Source: Pelotomaculum sp. PtaB.Bin104 (lineage in GTDB: Bacteria > Bacillota > Desulfotomaculia > Desulfotomaculales > Pelotomaculaceae). From it: DNA of 64,000 bases. The position numbers were made by a program, and so were the translations under genes. The stretch lies in the NCBI GenBank assembly GCA_002067205.1, contig MVQL01000241.1, forward strand, positions 62,001-126,000, written 5' to 3'. Below are positions 8,585 to 16,454 of the stretch, piece after piece (the first letter of the stretch is position 1; the number at the start of each line of letters is the position of its first letter). The notes beneath the pieces are model-generated. The model made no database searches. It was not told the origin of the DNA and worked only from the letters and a program-made list of their open reading frames with translations.

Positions 8585-9745
8585 CTAACGCATATGGCCC
8601 ATAATTTCCTCGTATATTGCCTCATACCGCGTAACGATTAAAGGTAGGTTGAAATGTTCCTCAACACGGTGCCTGGCTGCTAACCCTAACTGGTTCCTGC
8701 CCTCAGGCCCCATCTCGATCAGTTTGCGCCAAGCCTCTGCCAATGCTCGGGGATTTCTGGGAGGCACAACCTTGCCGGTCTCACCCACAAGTAGTGCGGA
8801 ATCTCCTGCGTCCGTTACAACACAGGGTATACCGCAAGCCATAGCCTCGCCGATAACGTTTGGCGACCCTTCACTGTATGAGGAAGAAGAAGCAATATCC
8901 AAAGAGGCTGTAAGGCGCGGGATGTCATTCCGCCGTCCTAGAAGATGACAGCAGGAACTAATGCCTGCTGACTTAATCCATTCAGATAAATCCTTGTTAT
9001 CCTGGGTAATCCTGTCTCCACAGAGCAGGAAGTGGATATCATGGCGGCAGGAGTGTAAACGGGCGGCAGCGTCAATAAAGTTGCGGTGGTCCTTTTGCGG
9101 GTCAAAGCGCCCCACCTGACCAATGAGCAGCGCTTCCCCGGGGATGCCTAATTCCTTGCGCACAGCAGCCCGGGCTGAGGGGTCAGGCTTGAAGGCCGCG
9201 AGGTCGAAGCCGTTTGGAATGACGACCATCTTGCTTGCCGTGTAGCCCATCTCTGTGTGAACCTGCCGGGAGGCCTCAGAGCAGCAAATAATCCTGGCCG
9301 GCAGCCAGCGGGACAACCGGGCACAGACCCTGGTAGTCCATATTGTTCTCCGTTTGCTGCTTTGAGGATCTAGATTACCATGGCGGATTCCCCATACGAC
9401 CGGGATACCGCCAGCCAACTTGGCTGTCAGTCCGCCTATGAGATCTGCGTGGTACATCCAGGTCTGGATACAGTGGGGAGGATTTTCCCGAAGCCAGTAA
9501 AACAGCCGCAATATATCCAGGGGACTTGGCATACTCCGGCGCATCCCCAAAGCCTGCACCGGTATCCCAAGTTCCTGGATCTTATTTCCGACTGCTCCAA
9601 TATCCATCAGCGAAACCACTCCGGCCTCAAAGGCTGCCCGGTCCATGCTTGAGAGAAGCTTATAAAGCATCATTTCGGCGCCGCCGGTGTTAAGGCCGGT
9701 AATAATGTGTAACATTTTTATTTTAAAGAAGTCTTTTTTGCCCAT
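8585..9745 (-). CDS. Family 4 glycosyltransferase
   Basis: A 386-residue GT-B fold glycosyltransferase. The N-terminal GLNTGGAE loop and the C-terminal SYSEGSPNVIGEAMACG block (the E-x7-E nucleotide-sugar site) are classic for GT4. GQVGRFDPQKDH marks the start of the second Rossmann domain. An alternative start at the methionine eleven codons in (MLHIITG) matches family length better, and neither start has a strong ribosome site. It heads the minus-strand rfb operon behind a terminator, so it probably adds a sugar made by that operon. Donor unknown. Confidence 0.88.
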   Translation of the reverse strand: MGKKDFFKIKMLHIITGLNTGGAEMMLYKLLSSMDRAAFEAGVVSLMDIGAVGNKIQELGIPVQALGMRRSMPSPLDILRLFYWLRENPPHCIQTWMYHADLIGGLTAKLAGGIPVVWGIRHGNLDPQSSKRRTIWTTRVCARLSRWLPARIICCSEASRQVHTEMGYTASKMVVIPNGFDLAAFKPDPSARAAVRKELGIPGEALLIGQVGRFDPQKDHRNFIDAAARLHSCRHDIHFLLCGDRITQDNKDLSEWIKSAGISSCCHLLGRRNDIPRLTASLDIASSSSYSEGSPNVIGEAMACGIPCVVTDAGDSALLVGETGKVVPPRNPRALAEAWRKLIEMGPEGRNQLGLAARHRVEEHFNLPLIVTRYEAIYEEIMGHMR

Positions 9746-9832
9746 TTTATCAACACCAATGTATTTTGCTTTATGTTTTTAAGCGGTAATACTTTAACAT
9801 TCCTGTGCGTTTGTAAAGGTAAATAAGTAAAC

Positions 9833-9861
9833 AAGGGGAAAGTCACAGTCCCTTTCCCCTT
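9833..9861 (-). terminator. Intrinsic terminator after the rhodanese genes
   Basis: A perfect 10-bp stem (9833-9842 with 9852-9861, AAGGGGAAAG/CTTTCCCCTT) with a 9-base loop. It lies between the stop of the downstream rhodanese gene and the GT4 start, so it separates two minus-strand transcripts. The U-tract is weak on the minus side (GTTTACTTATTT). Confidence 0.7.
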
Positions 9862-9870
9862 ACTCTGTTA

Positions 9871-10854
9871 TTATGCCGGTGTTACTGTGTTGGGCGCCCC
9901 TTTTTCGATAGGCCGTTCCCTGTATTTCCATTCTTTGAAACCACCGTCGTAGTTTTTCACATTTGGATAACCCATCAGTTCATGCAAGACATACCAGGTT
10001 AAGGATGAACGTGAGCCATCATGACAATAAACGAATACGTTTTTATCCGGGGTGACTCCTTTTTGAGTGAAAATGGCGTCTAACTCCTTTGCTGTTTTAA
10101 ACGTTTTGTCTTCGTTCAGAATGTCATCGACACTGATATTTACGCTGGATGGAATGTGCCCACTTGAAAATTCGTTATTGTTACGTGCATCAACAATAAT
10201 ATTGTTTGGGTTGTTGCTTGCTAAAATCTCACCAATATCTTTTAAGTTGGTTTTCATGTTTTCGTCTGCCTTGATCGTGTTAAACTCAAAGCTGGACGGT
10301 GATCGTTTGGTTTTTGGGCTGGCTGATTGATAGTCTGCTTCCTTCCATTTTTCAAACCCGCCGTCAAGAATCTTTATTTCATTATCAATGCCATACATTT
10401 TTAGCATCCAATAGAGCCGCCCTTGCAACCCGTTGTCATTACCGTAAATAACGATCTTACTGTAATTGTCAATACCGATTTCTCTAAAATACCTTTGTAT
10501 ATAGTTGGGAGGCGCTACACTGTTCCAACGGGCCGGGTCTTGGTAATGAGAACGCAGAATGGAAATCGCTCCGGGTATTTGGCCGTCATTGCTTTCCCTG
10601 ATAGCTCTGGCATTAGCGTAGCGCGCGTCAAGAATTACGAGATTGGAATCGTTCAGTGTATTATTAAGCTCGGAAACACTGATAACGGCTTCCGGGTTGC
10701 TGTATTGCGTTATTTTTTTTTCTGCCAGACTAGCCGGATCTTCCTGTAATGAGGATGAGGATTTTCGGCATCCCGCCAGGATACTCATGGTGACTGCGAT
10801 AACCAGGAGAATAACCAGGCAGTATAATATGAAAACCTTATTTTTTTTGTTCAT
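9871..10854 (-). CDS. Tandem-rhodanese lipoprotein, thiosulfate/3-mercaptopyruvate sulfurtransferase-like
   Basis: A 327-residue protein with a membrane-spanning signal and lipobox L-A-G-C (cysteine 29), so it should be anchored outside the membrane. Two rhodanese domains follow (about 55-175 and 205-320). Only the second has the catalytic loop, C277 in YCHDGSRSS; the first has YGNDNG at that site and is probably structural. Two-domain rhodaneses move sulfane sulfur from thiosulfate or mercaptopyruvate to an acceptor. It lies 10 bases downstream of a paralogous gene, indicating one transcript and a tandem duplication. The link to the flanking polysaccharide genes is unknown. Confidence 0.88.
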   Translation of the reverse strand: MNKKNKVFILYCLVILLVIAVTMSILAGCRKSSSSLQEDPASLAEKKITQYSNPEAVISVSELNNTLNDSNLVILDARYANARAIRESNDGQIPGAISILRSHYQDPARWNSVAPPNYIQRYFREIGIDNYSKIVIYGNDNGLQGRLYWMLKMYGIDNEIKILDGGFEKWKEADYQSASPKTKRSPSSFEFNTIKADENMKTNLKDIGEILASNNPNNIIVDARNNNEFSSGHIPSSVNISVDDILNEDKTFKTAKELDAIFTQKGVTPDKNVFVYCHDGSRSSLTWYVLHELMGYPNVKNYDGGFKEWKYRERPIEKGAPNTVTPA

Positions 10855-10863
10855 TTCCTCCCT

Positions 10864-11889
10864 CTACCTTTCCATGGAGTTATTGAATGTCTTTTGGCTA
10901 TCGGTTTGTACATCTTTTTCTACCAGATGCCCTTTTATTAACCATTCATTAAGAGAGCCGTCGTAATTTTTTATATTCTGGTACCCCAAAAGCTCGGAAA
11001 GGACAAACCAAACCAGTGAGGAGTAAATGCCATCGTTGCAGTAAGTAATTACTTTTTTATCTGATGTGATTTTCTTGCTCTCAAATAGCACTTTTAACTC
11101 AGGAGCTGACTTAAAGGTCATGTCTTTATTAAATAGTGACGTCCATGGGACATTGATGCTGCCGTTGATGTGCCCCTTGATGAACTCATCCTTGCTCCGG
11201 GTGTCTATAATAATGCAATTTAAGTTGCCTGCAGCCGCTTCCACCTCATGCAAAGTTGCCAACATCGATTCTGCTTTAGATTTAGCCAGGTCAAACTCAA
11301 AATTTTGCGGCGGACGTGCTGATTCAATGGAGGTGATATCATAGCGGGCTTCTTTCCACTTATTCAGTCCCCCGTCTAAGATTTTCACATTTTCGTAGCC
11401 GTACATCTTTATCGCCCAGTATAAGCGAGCCTGTAGGCCGTCGTCGCCATAGAGGACAATAGTGCTGCTATTACCGGCTCCAATATTACCAAGGACATTT
11501 TGGAATTGATCCGGTGTAGTCATACGACCTTGGTGCACGGGATGGCTATAATTACTGTAAAGAATCGGTACTGCACCCGGTAAGTGACCGAGCAAATAGG
11601 ATCTTTGATAAATCCTATGGGTCCTGCCACGAGTGTCTACAATTAAAATATCGCTTTCGTTAATACTTTCATTTAAATCGTAGACACTGATCAAGGCTTT
11701 GGGGTTGGCATAGCCGGATATTTTGGCTGCGGAAGCCTGACGTGCCGCCAGGTCTTCCTTATTTTCTTCTTGTATCACCGGGGGTGTAATTACTGTTTGC
11801 TTGCGGTTGCATCCCCCAAGTATACCGGCCCCGATTATGGCAATGATTAAAGGGACAATTAACCCCCTGATCCATAAATATCTTCTTAC
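10864..11889 (-). CDS. Second tandem-rhodanese lipoprotein, apparent GTA in place of the start codon
   Basis: A paralogue of the next gene, with two rhodanese domains; the active-site cysteine is in YCNDGIYSS of the second domain and the first domain has YGDDG instead. The conventional open frame starts at GTG 11778, but the frame continues upstream through a hydrophobic segment ending in the lipobox I-L-G-G-C. That segment begins at a GTA (11887-11889) nine bases after a GGAGG (11899-11903). The true start is therefore probably a mutated GTG, or GTA is used poorly. Starting at 11778 would give a cytoplasmic protein without lipidation. Full length would be about 341 residues. Confidence 0.8.
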   Translation of the reverse strand, partial: VRRYLWIRGLIVPLIIAIIGAGILGGCNRKQTVITPPVIQEENKEDLAARQASAAKISGYANPKALISVYDLNESINESDILIVDTRGRTHRIYQRSYLLGHLPGAVPILYSNYSHPVHQGRMTTPDQFQNVLGNIGAGNSSTIVLYGDDGLQARLYWAIKMYGYENVKILDGGLNKWKEARYDITSIESARPPQNFEFDLAKSKAESMLATLHEVEAAAGNLNCIIIDTRSKDEFIKGHINGSINVPWTSLFNKDMTFKSAPELKVLFESKKITSDKKVITYCNDGIYSSLVWFVLSELLGYQNIKNYDGSLNEWLIKGHLVEKDVQTDSQKTFNNSMER

Positions 11890-11944
11890 AGTCGATTTCC
11901 TCCTTTACTTAATGATGGTTGATCTTTTTAAAGATTCCACACCA

Positions 11945-12110
11945 CCCTCTCCAAAGATATCCAAATCCCTTAAGTTCCTCGGAACATCTTATGAAATTTG
12001 CATTATAGGAGTTACATTTTTATAGAGCGCGTAATTGACAATATATGCCTATCACATGCCCATTTTATCTGACATAAGATATCACTAACCGACTGGGAAA
12101 AGATTGTGGA
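11945..12110 (+). repeat. Duplicated 166-bp intergenic block, copy B (exopolysaccharide operon leader)
   Basis: A near-gapless match to 5616-5781. It ends 27 bases before the ATG of the SH3 protein that opens the plus-strand exopolysaccharide operon. It holds TTGACA at 12035-12040 and a dyad (TATCACATG at 12050-12058, CATAAGATA at 12073-12081) whose symmetry is retained although the bases differ from copy A. I infer a promoter/operator region, but no clear -10 box at standard spacing follows the TTGACA. Confidence 0.7.
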
Positions 12111-12136
12111 CGTTTGTTTTGAGTGAGGTGTATTTT

Positions 12137-12877
12137 ATGTGGCTTGGGGCATTGATTGCAAGCGCTATTCTTGCCGCTATTTTCCTTATTATAACATTAT
12201 CCTTAATAGAAGCGGGAACAAAGGCGAAGTCCCGGTGGCTGGCATTGACCTTATGTTCTATTGCTGTTGTGACGGGGTTAATCATTTTCAAGCCCAGGGC
12301 AAATATGGAACAAGTTCAATATATACCTGCCCCTCCTCCGGTTTCAGAGGACGTGGAAGAGCCGAAAAGTACAACAACTGTAACAAGCACACCAGGCCCC
12401 GCGACCAGTGAGCAGAGCCAGCGAGGGGTGACAGCCGGCACTACTTCCGACGATGGTGGTGGATACAGCGATCCTGTGCTGGCAGAAATTTTAGCTATGA
12501 AGAAGCAAGCGGAAAATAACAAGGTGGCAGCTTCTGAAGAGTCTTCCGTACAACCTGACGATTCCGGAACCATTAAAGATGCGAGCAGCCAACTTGCAGA
12601 ACAGATTGGTAATTATGATAACCAACAACAAACTCAAAATCAGGCGCAAACACAAAATCAACAGGTGATTAAAGGTAGGGTTATAGCGTCATCCCTTAAT
12701 GTCAGGGATAAGGGGAGCACGGCAGGTCAGGTTATCGGGTCGTTAAATACAGGTGATATTGTGGAAATTGTGGACCAGGCTGAAACAGGTGAGTGGGTTA
12801 GTGTAAAGTTGTATTCCGGGCAAAAGGGGTGGGTTATGAAAAAATATTTAAATATATCCGGGGGTGAAAGGCAATGA
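12137..12877 (+). CDS. Membrane-anchored bacterial SH3-domain protein
   Basis: About 246 residues from ATG 12137 (GAGGTG six bases upstream). Two N-terminal hydrophobic helices (about 1-25 and 33-52) are followed by a long Ser/Thr/Gln/Asn-rich linker (to about 180). A C-terminal SH3b domain has the marker S-L-N-V-R-D and ends GWVMKKYLNI. Such domains usually bind peptidoglycan or wall polymers. It is first in the exopolysaccharide operon, and its TGA overlaps the wzz start (ATGA). It may position the synthesis complex or the polymer at the wall; that is inference. Confidence 0.8.
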   Translation: MWLGALIASAILAAIFLIITLSLIEAGTKAKSRWLALTLCSIAVVTGLIIFKPRANMEQVQYIPAPPPVSEDVEEPKSTTTVTSTPGPATSEQSQRGVTAGTTSDDGGGYSDPVLAEILAMKKQAENNKVAASEESSVQPDDSGTIKDASSQLAEQIGNYDNQQQTQNQAQTQNQQVIKGRVIASSLNVRDKGSTAGQVIGSLNTGDIVEIVDQAETGEWVSVKLYSGQKGWVMKKYLNISGGERQ

Positions 12878-13569
12878 AGCTTAAGGAGTTCGGAAGGATA
12901 CTGGGGGAACTGAAACTGGTGCTGGTCTTGATACCGGTTATAGCTATGCTTACCAGCGCGGTAATCAGTTTGTTTGTATTAACGCCTGTTTACAAGTCAA
13001 CGACAACTATTACAGTGCTAAGAGACCAAATGACTCCTTCTTCCGAGATTAATATCAACACGCTATCAATAAACCAGAGGCTGGCAAAGACTTACAGTGA
13101 ATTGGCCAAAAGCCGTTCTGTTGCAGAAGAGGTAATCAACAACAATAAATTAAACCTTACCCCGGAAGAGTTAAGTAAAAAAATTCAGGTAGATCTGGTT
13201 AGCGATACCGAGATGCTAAAAATTACTGCCAGCGACTCTAACCCGTCAGTAGCCGCATTAATTGCCAATGGGGTGGCCCAGGCGCTCTCCGGCAAGGTTT
13301 ACAAATTCTTAAACATTAAAAATATTCAAGTCCTCGATACGGCTATCCCGCCTGTAAGTCCGGTTAGCCCTAACGCTGTTTTAAATATTATACTTGCCGG
13401 CATTTTCGGCCTGATCGTGACGGTGGCGATTATTTTTATGCGGGAATACCTGGACGATACTATCCGTAGTCCTGAAGAAATAGAAGGCGCCCTTAAGCTG
13501 CCTGTACTGGGATTAATCCCTGCGGTATCTCTGCGAACTGGTGGAGAAGGGAGAGCAAGAGTTGAGTAG
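12874..13569 (+). CDS. Wzz/CpsC-type polysaccharide co-polymerase
   Basis: A 231-residue protein with N- and C-terminal membrane helices (about 18-40 and 170-190) flanking an extracytoplasmic coiled region. A proline-rich PPVSPVSPN motif precedes the second helix, and a short cytoplasmic tail has the EYLDDTIRSPEEIE block. This is the Gram-positive Wzz/CpsC/YveK pattern, which sets chain length and activates the partner BY-kinase. The ATG overlaps the previous stop. The BY-kinase-like gene follows with an 8-base overlap. A second Wzz is at 23934. Confidence 0.9.
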   Translation: MKLKEFGRILGELKLVLVLIPVIAMLTSAVISLFVLTPVYKSTTTITVLRDQMTPSSEININTLSINQRLAKTYSELAKSRSVAEEVINNNKLNLTPEELSKKIQVDLVSDTEMLKITASDSNPSVAALIANGVAQALSGKVYKFLNIKNIQVLDTAIPPVSPVSPNAVLNIILAGIFGLIVTVAIIFMREYLDDTIRSPEEIEGALKLPVLGLIPAVSLRTGGEGRARVE

Positions 13570-14302
13570 TTACGAACTGATTACCTATAACCAGCCCCGT
13601 TCCTTTATCACTGAGTCATTCCGAACGTTACGGGCAAACCTCCAGTTCCTGGGGGCGGGAAACACTTTTAAGGCAATCATGCTGGCCGGAGGCGGATTTG
13701 GCGAGGGGACATCTTTTGTCACGGCCAACCTGGGCATTGTTTTTGCGCAAACAGGCCAAAAGGTGATTATCATTGACTGCGACCTGCGTAAGCCCCAGCA
13801 ACACTGGATTTTTAACGTAGATAACCAGTTTGGTTTGACCAGCATTTTGTCCGGATTTAAAGAGCCTGATCAAGTTATCAAGGTTCTTCCTATGTCCGGG
13901 GTCAGTATTATCACTGCGGGGGCGCTGCCCACCAACCCAACGGAATTATTAGGCAGCCGGGAAATGGGCCGGCTTATTACAAGCCTGAAGGAGAAAGCTG
14001 ATGTAATCTTGCTGGATGCCCCGCCATTAGCTGTAGTAGCCGATGCCGCCGTTTTATCTAAAGGGGTGGACGGTGTGCTTATGGTTGTGAGGTCCAGGGT
14101 AGCTTCCTATGATTCGGTTAACAAAATAAATAGGCTATTGACAAATGCGGAAGCAAGGATCCTGGGTGTAGCTTTAAATTGCGCCAGAGTGGATGAAGTA
14201 AGTGAAAATTATTATACGAACTATGCCGAAGGTATTGTAAAACCCAAACATAAAAAGAAAAAAACAGCAGCAATAGACGGGAAGGTTGAAGAGAAAAAAT
14301 AA
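13562..14302 (+). CDS. CpsD/CapB-type BY-kinase-like ATPase with altered Walker A
   Basis: About 246 residues from TTG 13562, seven bases after GGGAG; an alternative GTG lies at 13541. It matches bacterial tyrosine kinases: Walker A' IIIDCDLRKP (D72, D74), Walker B ILLDAPP (D152) and a C-terminal tyrosine cluster ENYYTNY (about 217-221). The Walker A loop reads GGGFGEGTS, so the invariant lysine before Ser/Thr is threonine at residue 50. The ACA codon is one base from AAA. Loss of this lysine would normally abolish ATP hydrolysis, so it may be a pseudokinase that still docks on Wzz. Otherwise it is a standard CpsD partner. Confidence 0.85.
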   Translation: MSSYELITYNQPRSFITESFRTLRANLQFLGAGNTFKAIMLAGGGFGEGTSFVTANLGIVFAQTGQKVIIIDCDLRKPQQHWIFNVDNQFGLTSILSGFKEPDQVIKVLPMSGVSIITAGALPTNPTELLGSREMGRLITSLKEKADVILLDAPPLAVVADAAVLSKGVDGVLMVVRSRVASYDSVNKINRLLTNAEARILGVALNCARVDEVSENYYTNYAEGIVKPKHKKKKTAAIDGKVEEKK

Positions 14303-14326
14303 ATATGCAAAGCTGGTGGTTGTAAA

Positions 14327-15268
14327 ATGGGTGCTTTTTTGGTCACCGGAGGGGCTGGTTTTATTGGTTCTAACTTAACCATCACTTTGGTCAAACTCGG
14401 TCACAAGGTAAGGGTGTTGGATAACCTTTCCACAGGTACCCTTGATAATTTAAAGCCGGTGTTAAAAGAAATAGAGGTGCATAAGGGGGACTTGCGCCGC
14501 CTGAGTGATGTGCGGCGGGCTGTTGCAGGTGTAGAAGTAGTTTTTCACCAGGGCGCGCTGCCATCGGTGCCCAGGTCGGTAGCCGATCCGCTGACCACCA
14601 GCGAGGTGAATATTTCCGGGACCTTGAATGTTTTTACGGCCTCCCGGGACGCCGGGGTCAAAAGAGTGGTTTATGCCTCCTCGTCATCCGTTTACGGCAA
14701 CAGTGATATTCTACCAAAGCTTGAAAGTATGTCCCCCTGTCCAAGGTCACCCTATGCGGCAACCAAGCTGGCCGGGGAGGTTTTTGGAAAAGTTTTTTAC
14801 GAATTGTATGGTATGGAGACTGTTGGACTCAGGTATTTTAACGTTTTTGGACAGCGCCAAAATCCAAAATCAGAGTATGCGGCAGTTATTCCCCGGTTTA
14901 TCAGCGCGCTATTGAGCAGGAAGCCACCGGTAATTTACGGTGACGGAAAGCAGTCCAGGGATTTTACTTTCGTTGACGACGTGATTCAGGCAAATCTTTT
15001 AGCATGGCAGACCGCCGGGGTTGCCGGCGAAGTTTTTAATATTGCGGGTGGGAACAGGATAACTTTGAATGATTTATTGGCTGCTCTAATGAGTATTACC
15101 GAATTCCAGGTGAAAGCAATATATTCGGAAAGCCGTCCGGGTGACGTCAAACACTCAATGGCTGGAATTGAAAAGGCGTCCAATATGCTCGGCTATTCGC
15201 CGAAAACCAATATTAATGAAGGGTTAAGGTTAACGGTTGAATGGTTTAAGCGGGAGAACGGCCGGTGA
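14327..15268 (+). CDS. NAD-dependent UDP-sugar 4-epimerase, GalE/WbpP-like
   Basis: A 313-residue extended SDR. The NAD motif GGAGFIG is at residues 8-14, the S-S-S-S-V-Y-G catalytic serine region near 119, and YxxxK at Y143/K147. The blocks PRSVADPLTTSEVN, FNVFGQRQNPKSEYAAVIP and YGDGKQSRDFTFVDDV are typical of WbpP/TviC-like UDP-GlcNAc 4-epimerases and relatives. It would supply a UDP-hexose or UDP-HexNAc to this operon. Its TGA overlaps the GTG of the next gene. Fold and cofactor are clear; substrate is inferred. Confidence 0.85.
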   Translation: MGAFLVTGGAGFIGSNLTITLVKLGHKVRVLDNLSTGTLDNLKPVLKEIEVHKGDLRRLSDVRRAVAGVEVVFHQGALPSVPRSVADPLTTSEVNISGTLNVFTASRDAGVKRVVYASSSSVYGNSDILPKLESMSPCPRSPYAATKLAGEVFGKVFYELYGMETVGLRYFNVFGQRQNPKSEYAAVIPRFISALLSRKPPVIYGDGKQSRDFTFVDDVIQANLLAWQTAGVAGEVFNIAGGNRITLNDLLAALMSITEFQVKAIYSESRPGDVKHSMAGIEKASNMLGYSPKTNINEGLRLTVEWFKRENGR

Positions 15269-16413
15269 AGCCCCGGGTAATTCATGTTACCACAATCGGC
15301 ATAACCGCTTACCGGGCACTTTTGGCTCAATGCCGGTACTTCCGGCAAAAAGGTTTGGAAGTAGGGTTTGTATTCAGTCCTTCGCCTGAGGGGGAGTCAT
15401 TACGCGACCTAGACTTTCCGGTAAAAGAGATTTTTATTAACAGGAAAATTAACGCCTGGTCAGATTCAGGGGCAATTCTTAAAATGTTCCGTTATTTCAG
15501 GACCATGCGTCCTGACATAGTCCATACTCATACTTCCAAAGCCGGCGTAGTAGGCCGGGTGGCTGCAAGACTGGCTGGGGTGCCAAACGTTATTCATACT
15601 GTACACGGGTTTCCCTTCCACCCCGGAATGCACAAAGTGAAGTTTTGTGTCTATCAGCAAATTGAGCGATGGATGGCCGGGATTACCGACATAATGCTGT
15701 CGCAGAGCGGGGAAGACGTTATTACTGCAGGTAAATTGGGTATAAAACCCCGCCGGGGAGAGTTGATCCATATTGGAAACGGGGTTAACCTGATTGAATT
15801 TGACCCCGGCAATTATTCTCCCTGCCGGCGGCTCCGGGTCAAGGAAGGCCTGGCGGTCATGGGATCAGACCCGGTGATTACCATGATTGGCCGCATTAAC
15901 CCTGAAAAGGGGTACCACGATCTGGTGGAAGCGCTGCGACAGGTGCGGGATATACCCTGGCAGGCCTTATTTATCGGCCCCGATGAAGGTTTTGGGGCTG
16001 TCCTCAAGCAACTAATTAATAGCTGCGGGCTGCGGGATAGGATACAGTTACTGGGCCCGCGCAATGATATCCCTGATTTACTGGCGGTCACGGATATTTA
16101 CGTGCTTCCTTCTTACCGTGAAGGGCTGCCCCGCTCTCTGATCGAGGCCCAGGCGATGGCTTTACCCTGTATTGCTACGGATATCAGGGGATGCAGGGAA
16201 GTTGTTGAAAAAAATATAACGGGGTTTCTAATCAATCCTGGGGACAGCGAAGCCCTGGGCGGGGTGCTGCGCAAACTGCTGCTGGATCCAGGACTTCGCC
16301 TGCAGATGGGGCAGGAGGGACGGCAGCGAATGAGCCGCTATTTCGATGAGAATGCAGTAAGCCGAAAGGTTATGACTATTTATGAGAAAGCATTGAAGTA
16401 TGCGCATATATAA
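15265..16413 (+). CDS. Family 4 glycosyltransferase
   Basis: A 382-residue GT-B glycosyltransferase. N-terminal motifs VHTHTSKAGVVGR and HTVHGFPFH and the C-terminal REGLPRSLIEAQAMALP block (E-x7-E) are diagnostic of GT4. IGRINPEKGYHDL opens the donor domain. The GTG start overlaps the stop of the epimerase (GTGA), so the pair is translationally coupled and the epimerase product may be the donor. Predicted cytoplasmic face of the membrane, acting on an undecaprenyl-linked acceptor. Confidence 0.9.
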   Translation: MKPRVIHVTTIGITAYRALLAQCRYFRQKGLEVGFVFSPSPEGESLRDLDFPVKEIFINRKINAWSDSGAILKMFRYFRTMRPDIVHTHTSKAGVVGRVAARLAGVPNVIHTVHGFPFHPGMHKVKFCVYQQIERWMAGITDIMLSQSGEDVITAGKLGIKPRRGELIHIGNGVNLIEFDPGNYSPCRRLRVKEGLAVMGSDPVITMIGRINPEKGYHDLVEALRQVRDIPWQALFIGPDEGFGAVLKQLINSCGLRDRIQLLGPRNDIPDLLAVTDIYVLPSYREGLPRSLIEAQAMALPCIATDIRGCREVVEKNITGFLINPGDSEALGGVLRKLLLDPGLRLQMGQEGRQRMSRYFDENAVSRKVMTIYEKALKYAHI

Positions 16414-16454
16414 GTAATGTTAAAAGCTGGGAAAATCAAAAAAGGGAGGTCAAG

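Noticed and set aside
9380-9652. 90-codon plus-strand frame within the GT4
   Set aside because: Antisense shadow; the minus-strand frame has clear GT4 motifs.
12035-12063. TTGACA as the -35 of a sigma-A promoter in the duplicated leader
   Set aside because: At a 17-base spacing the -10 would be GCCCAT in copy B, which is not a promoter. The TTGACA is conserved, but its role is unproven.
13585-13873. Two minus-strand frames inside the BY-kinase gene
   Set aside because: Antisense shadows of a well-supported gene.
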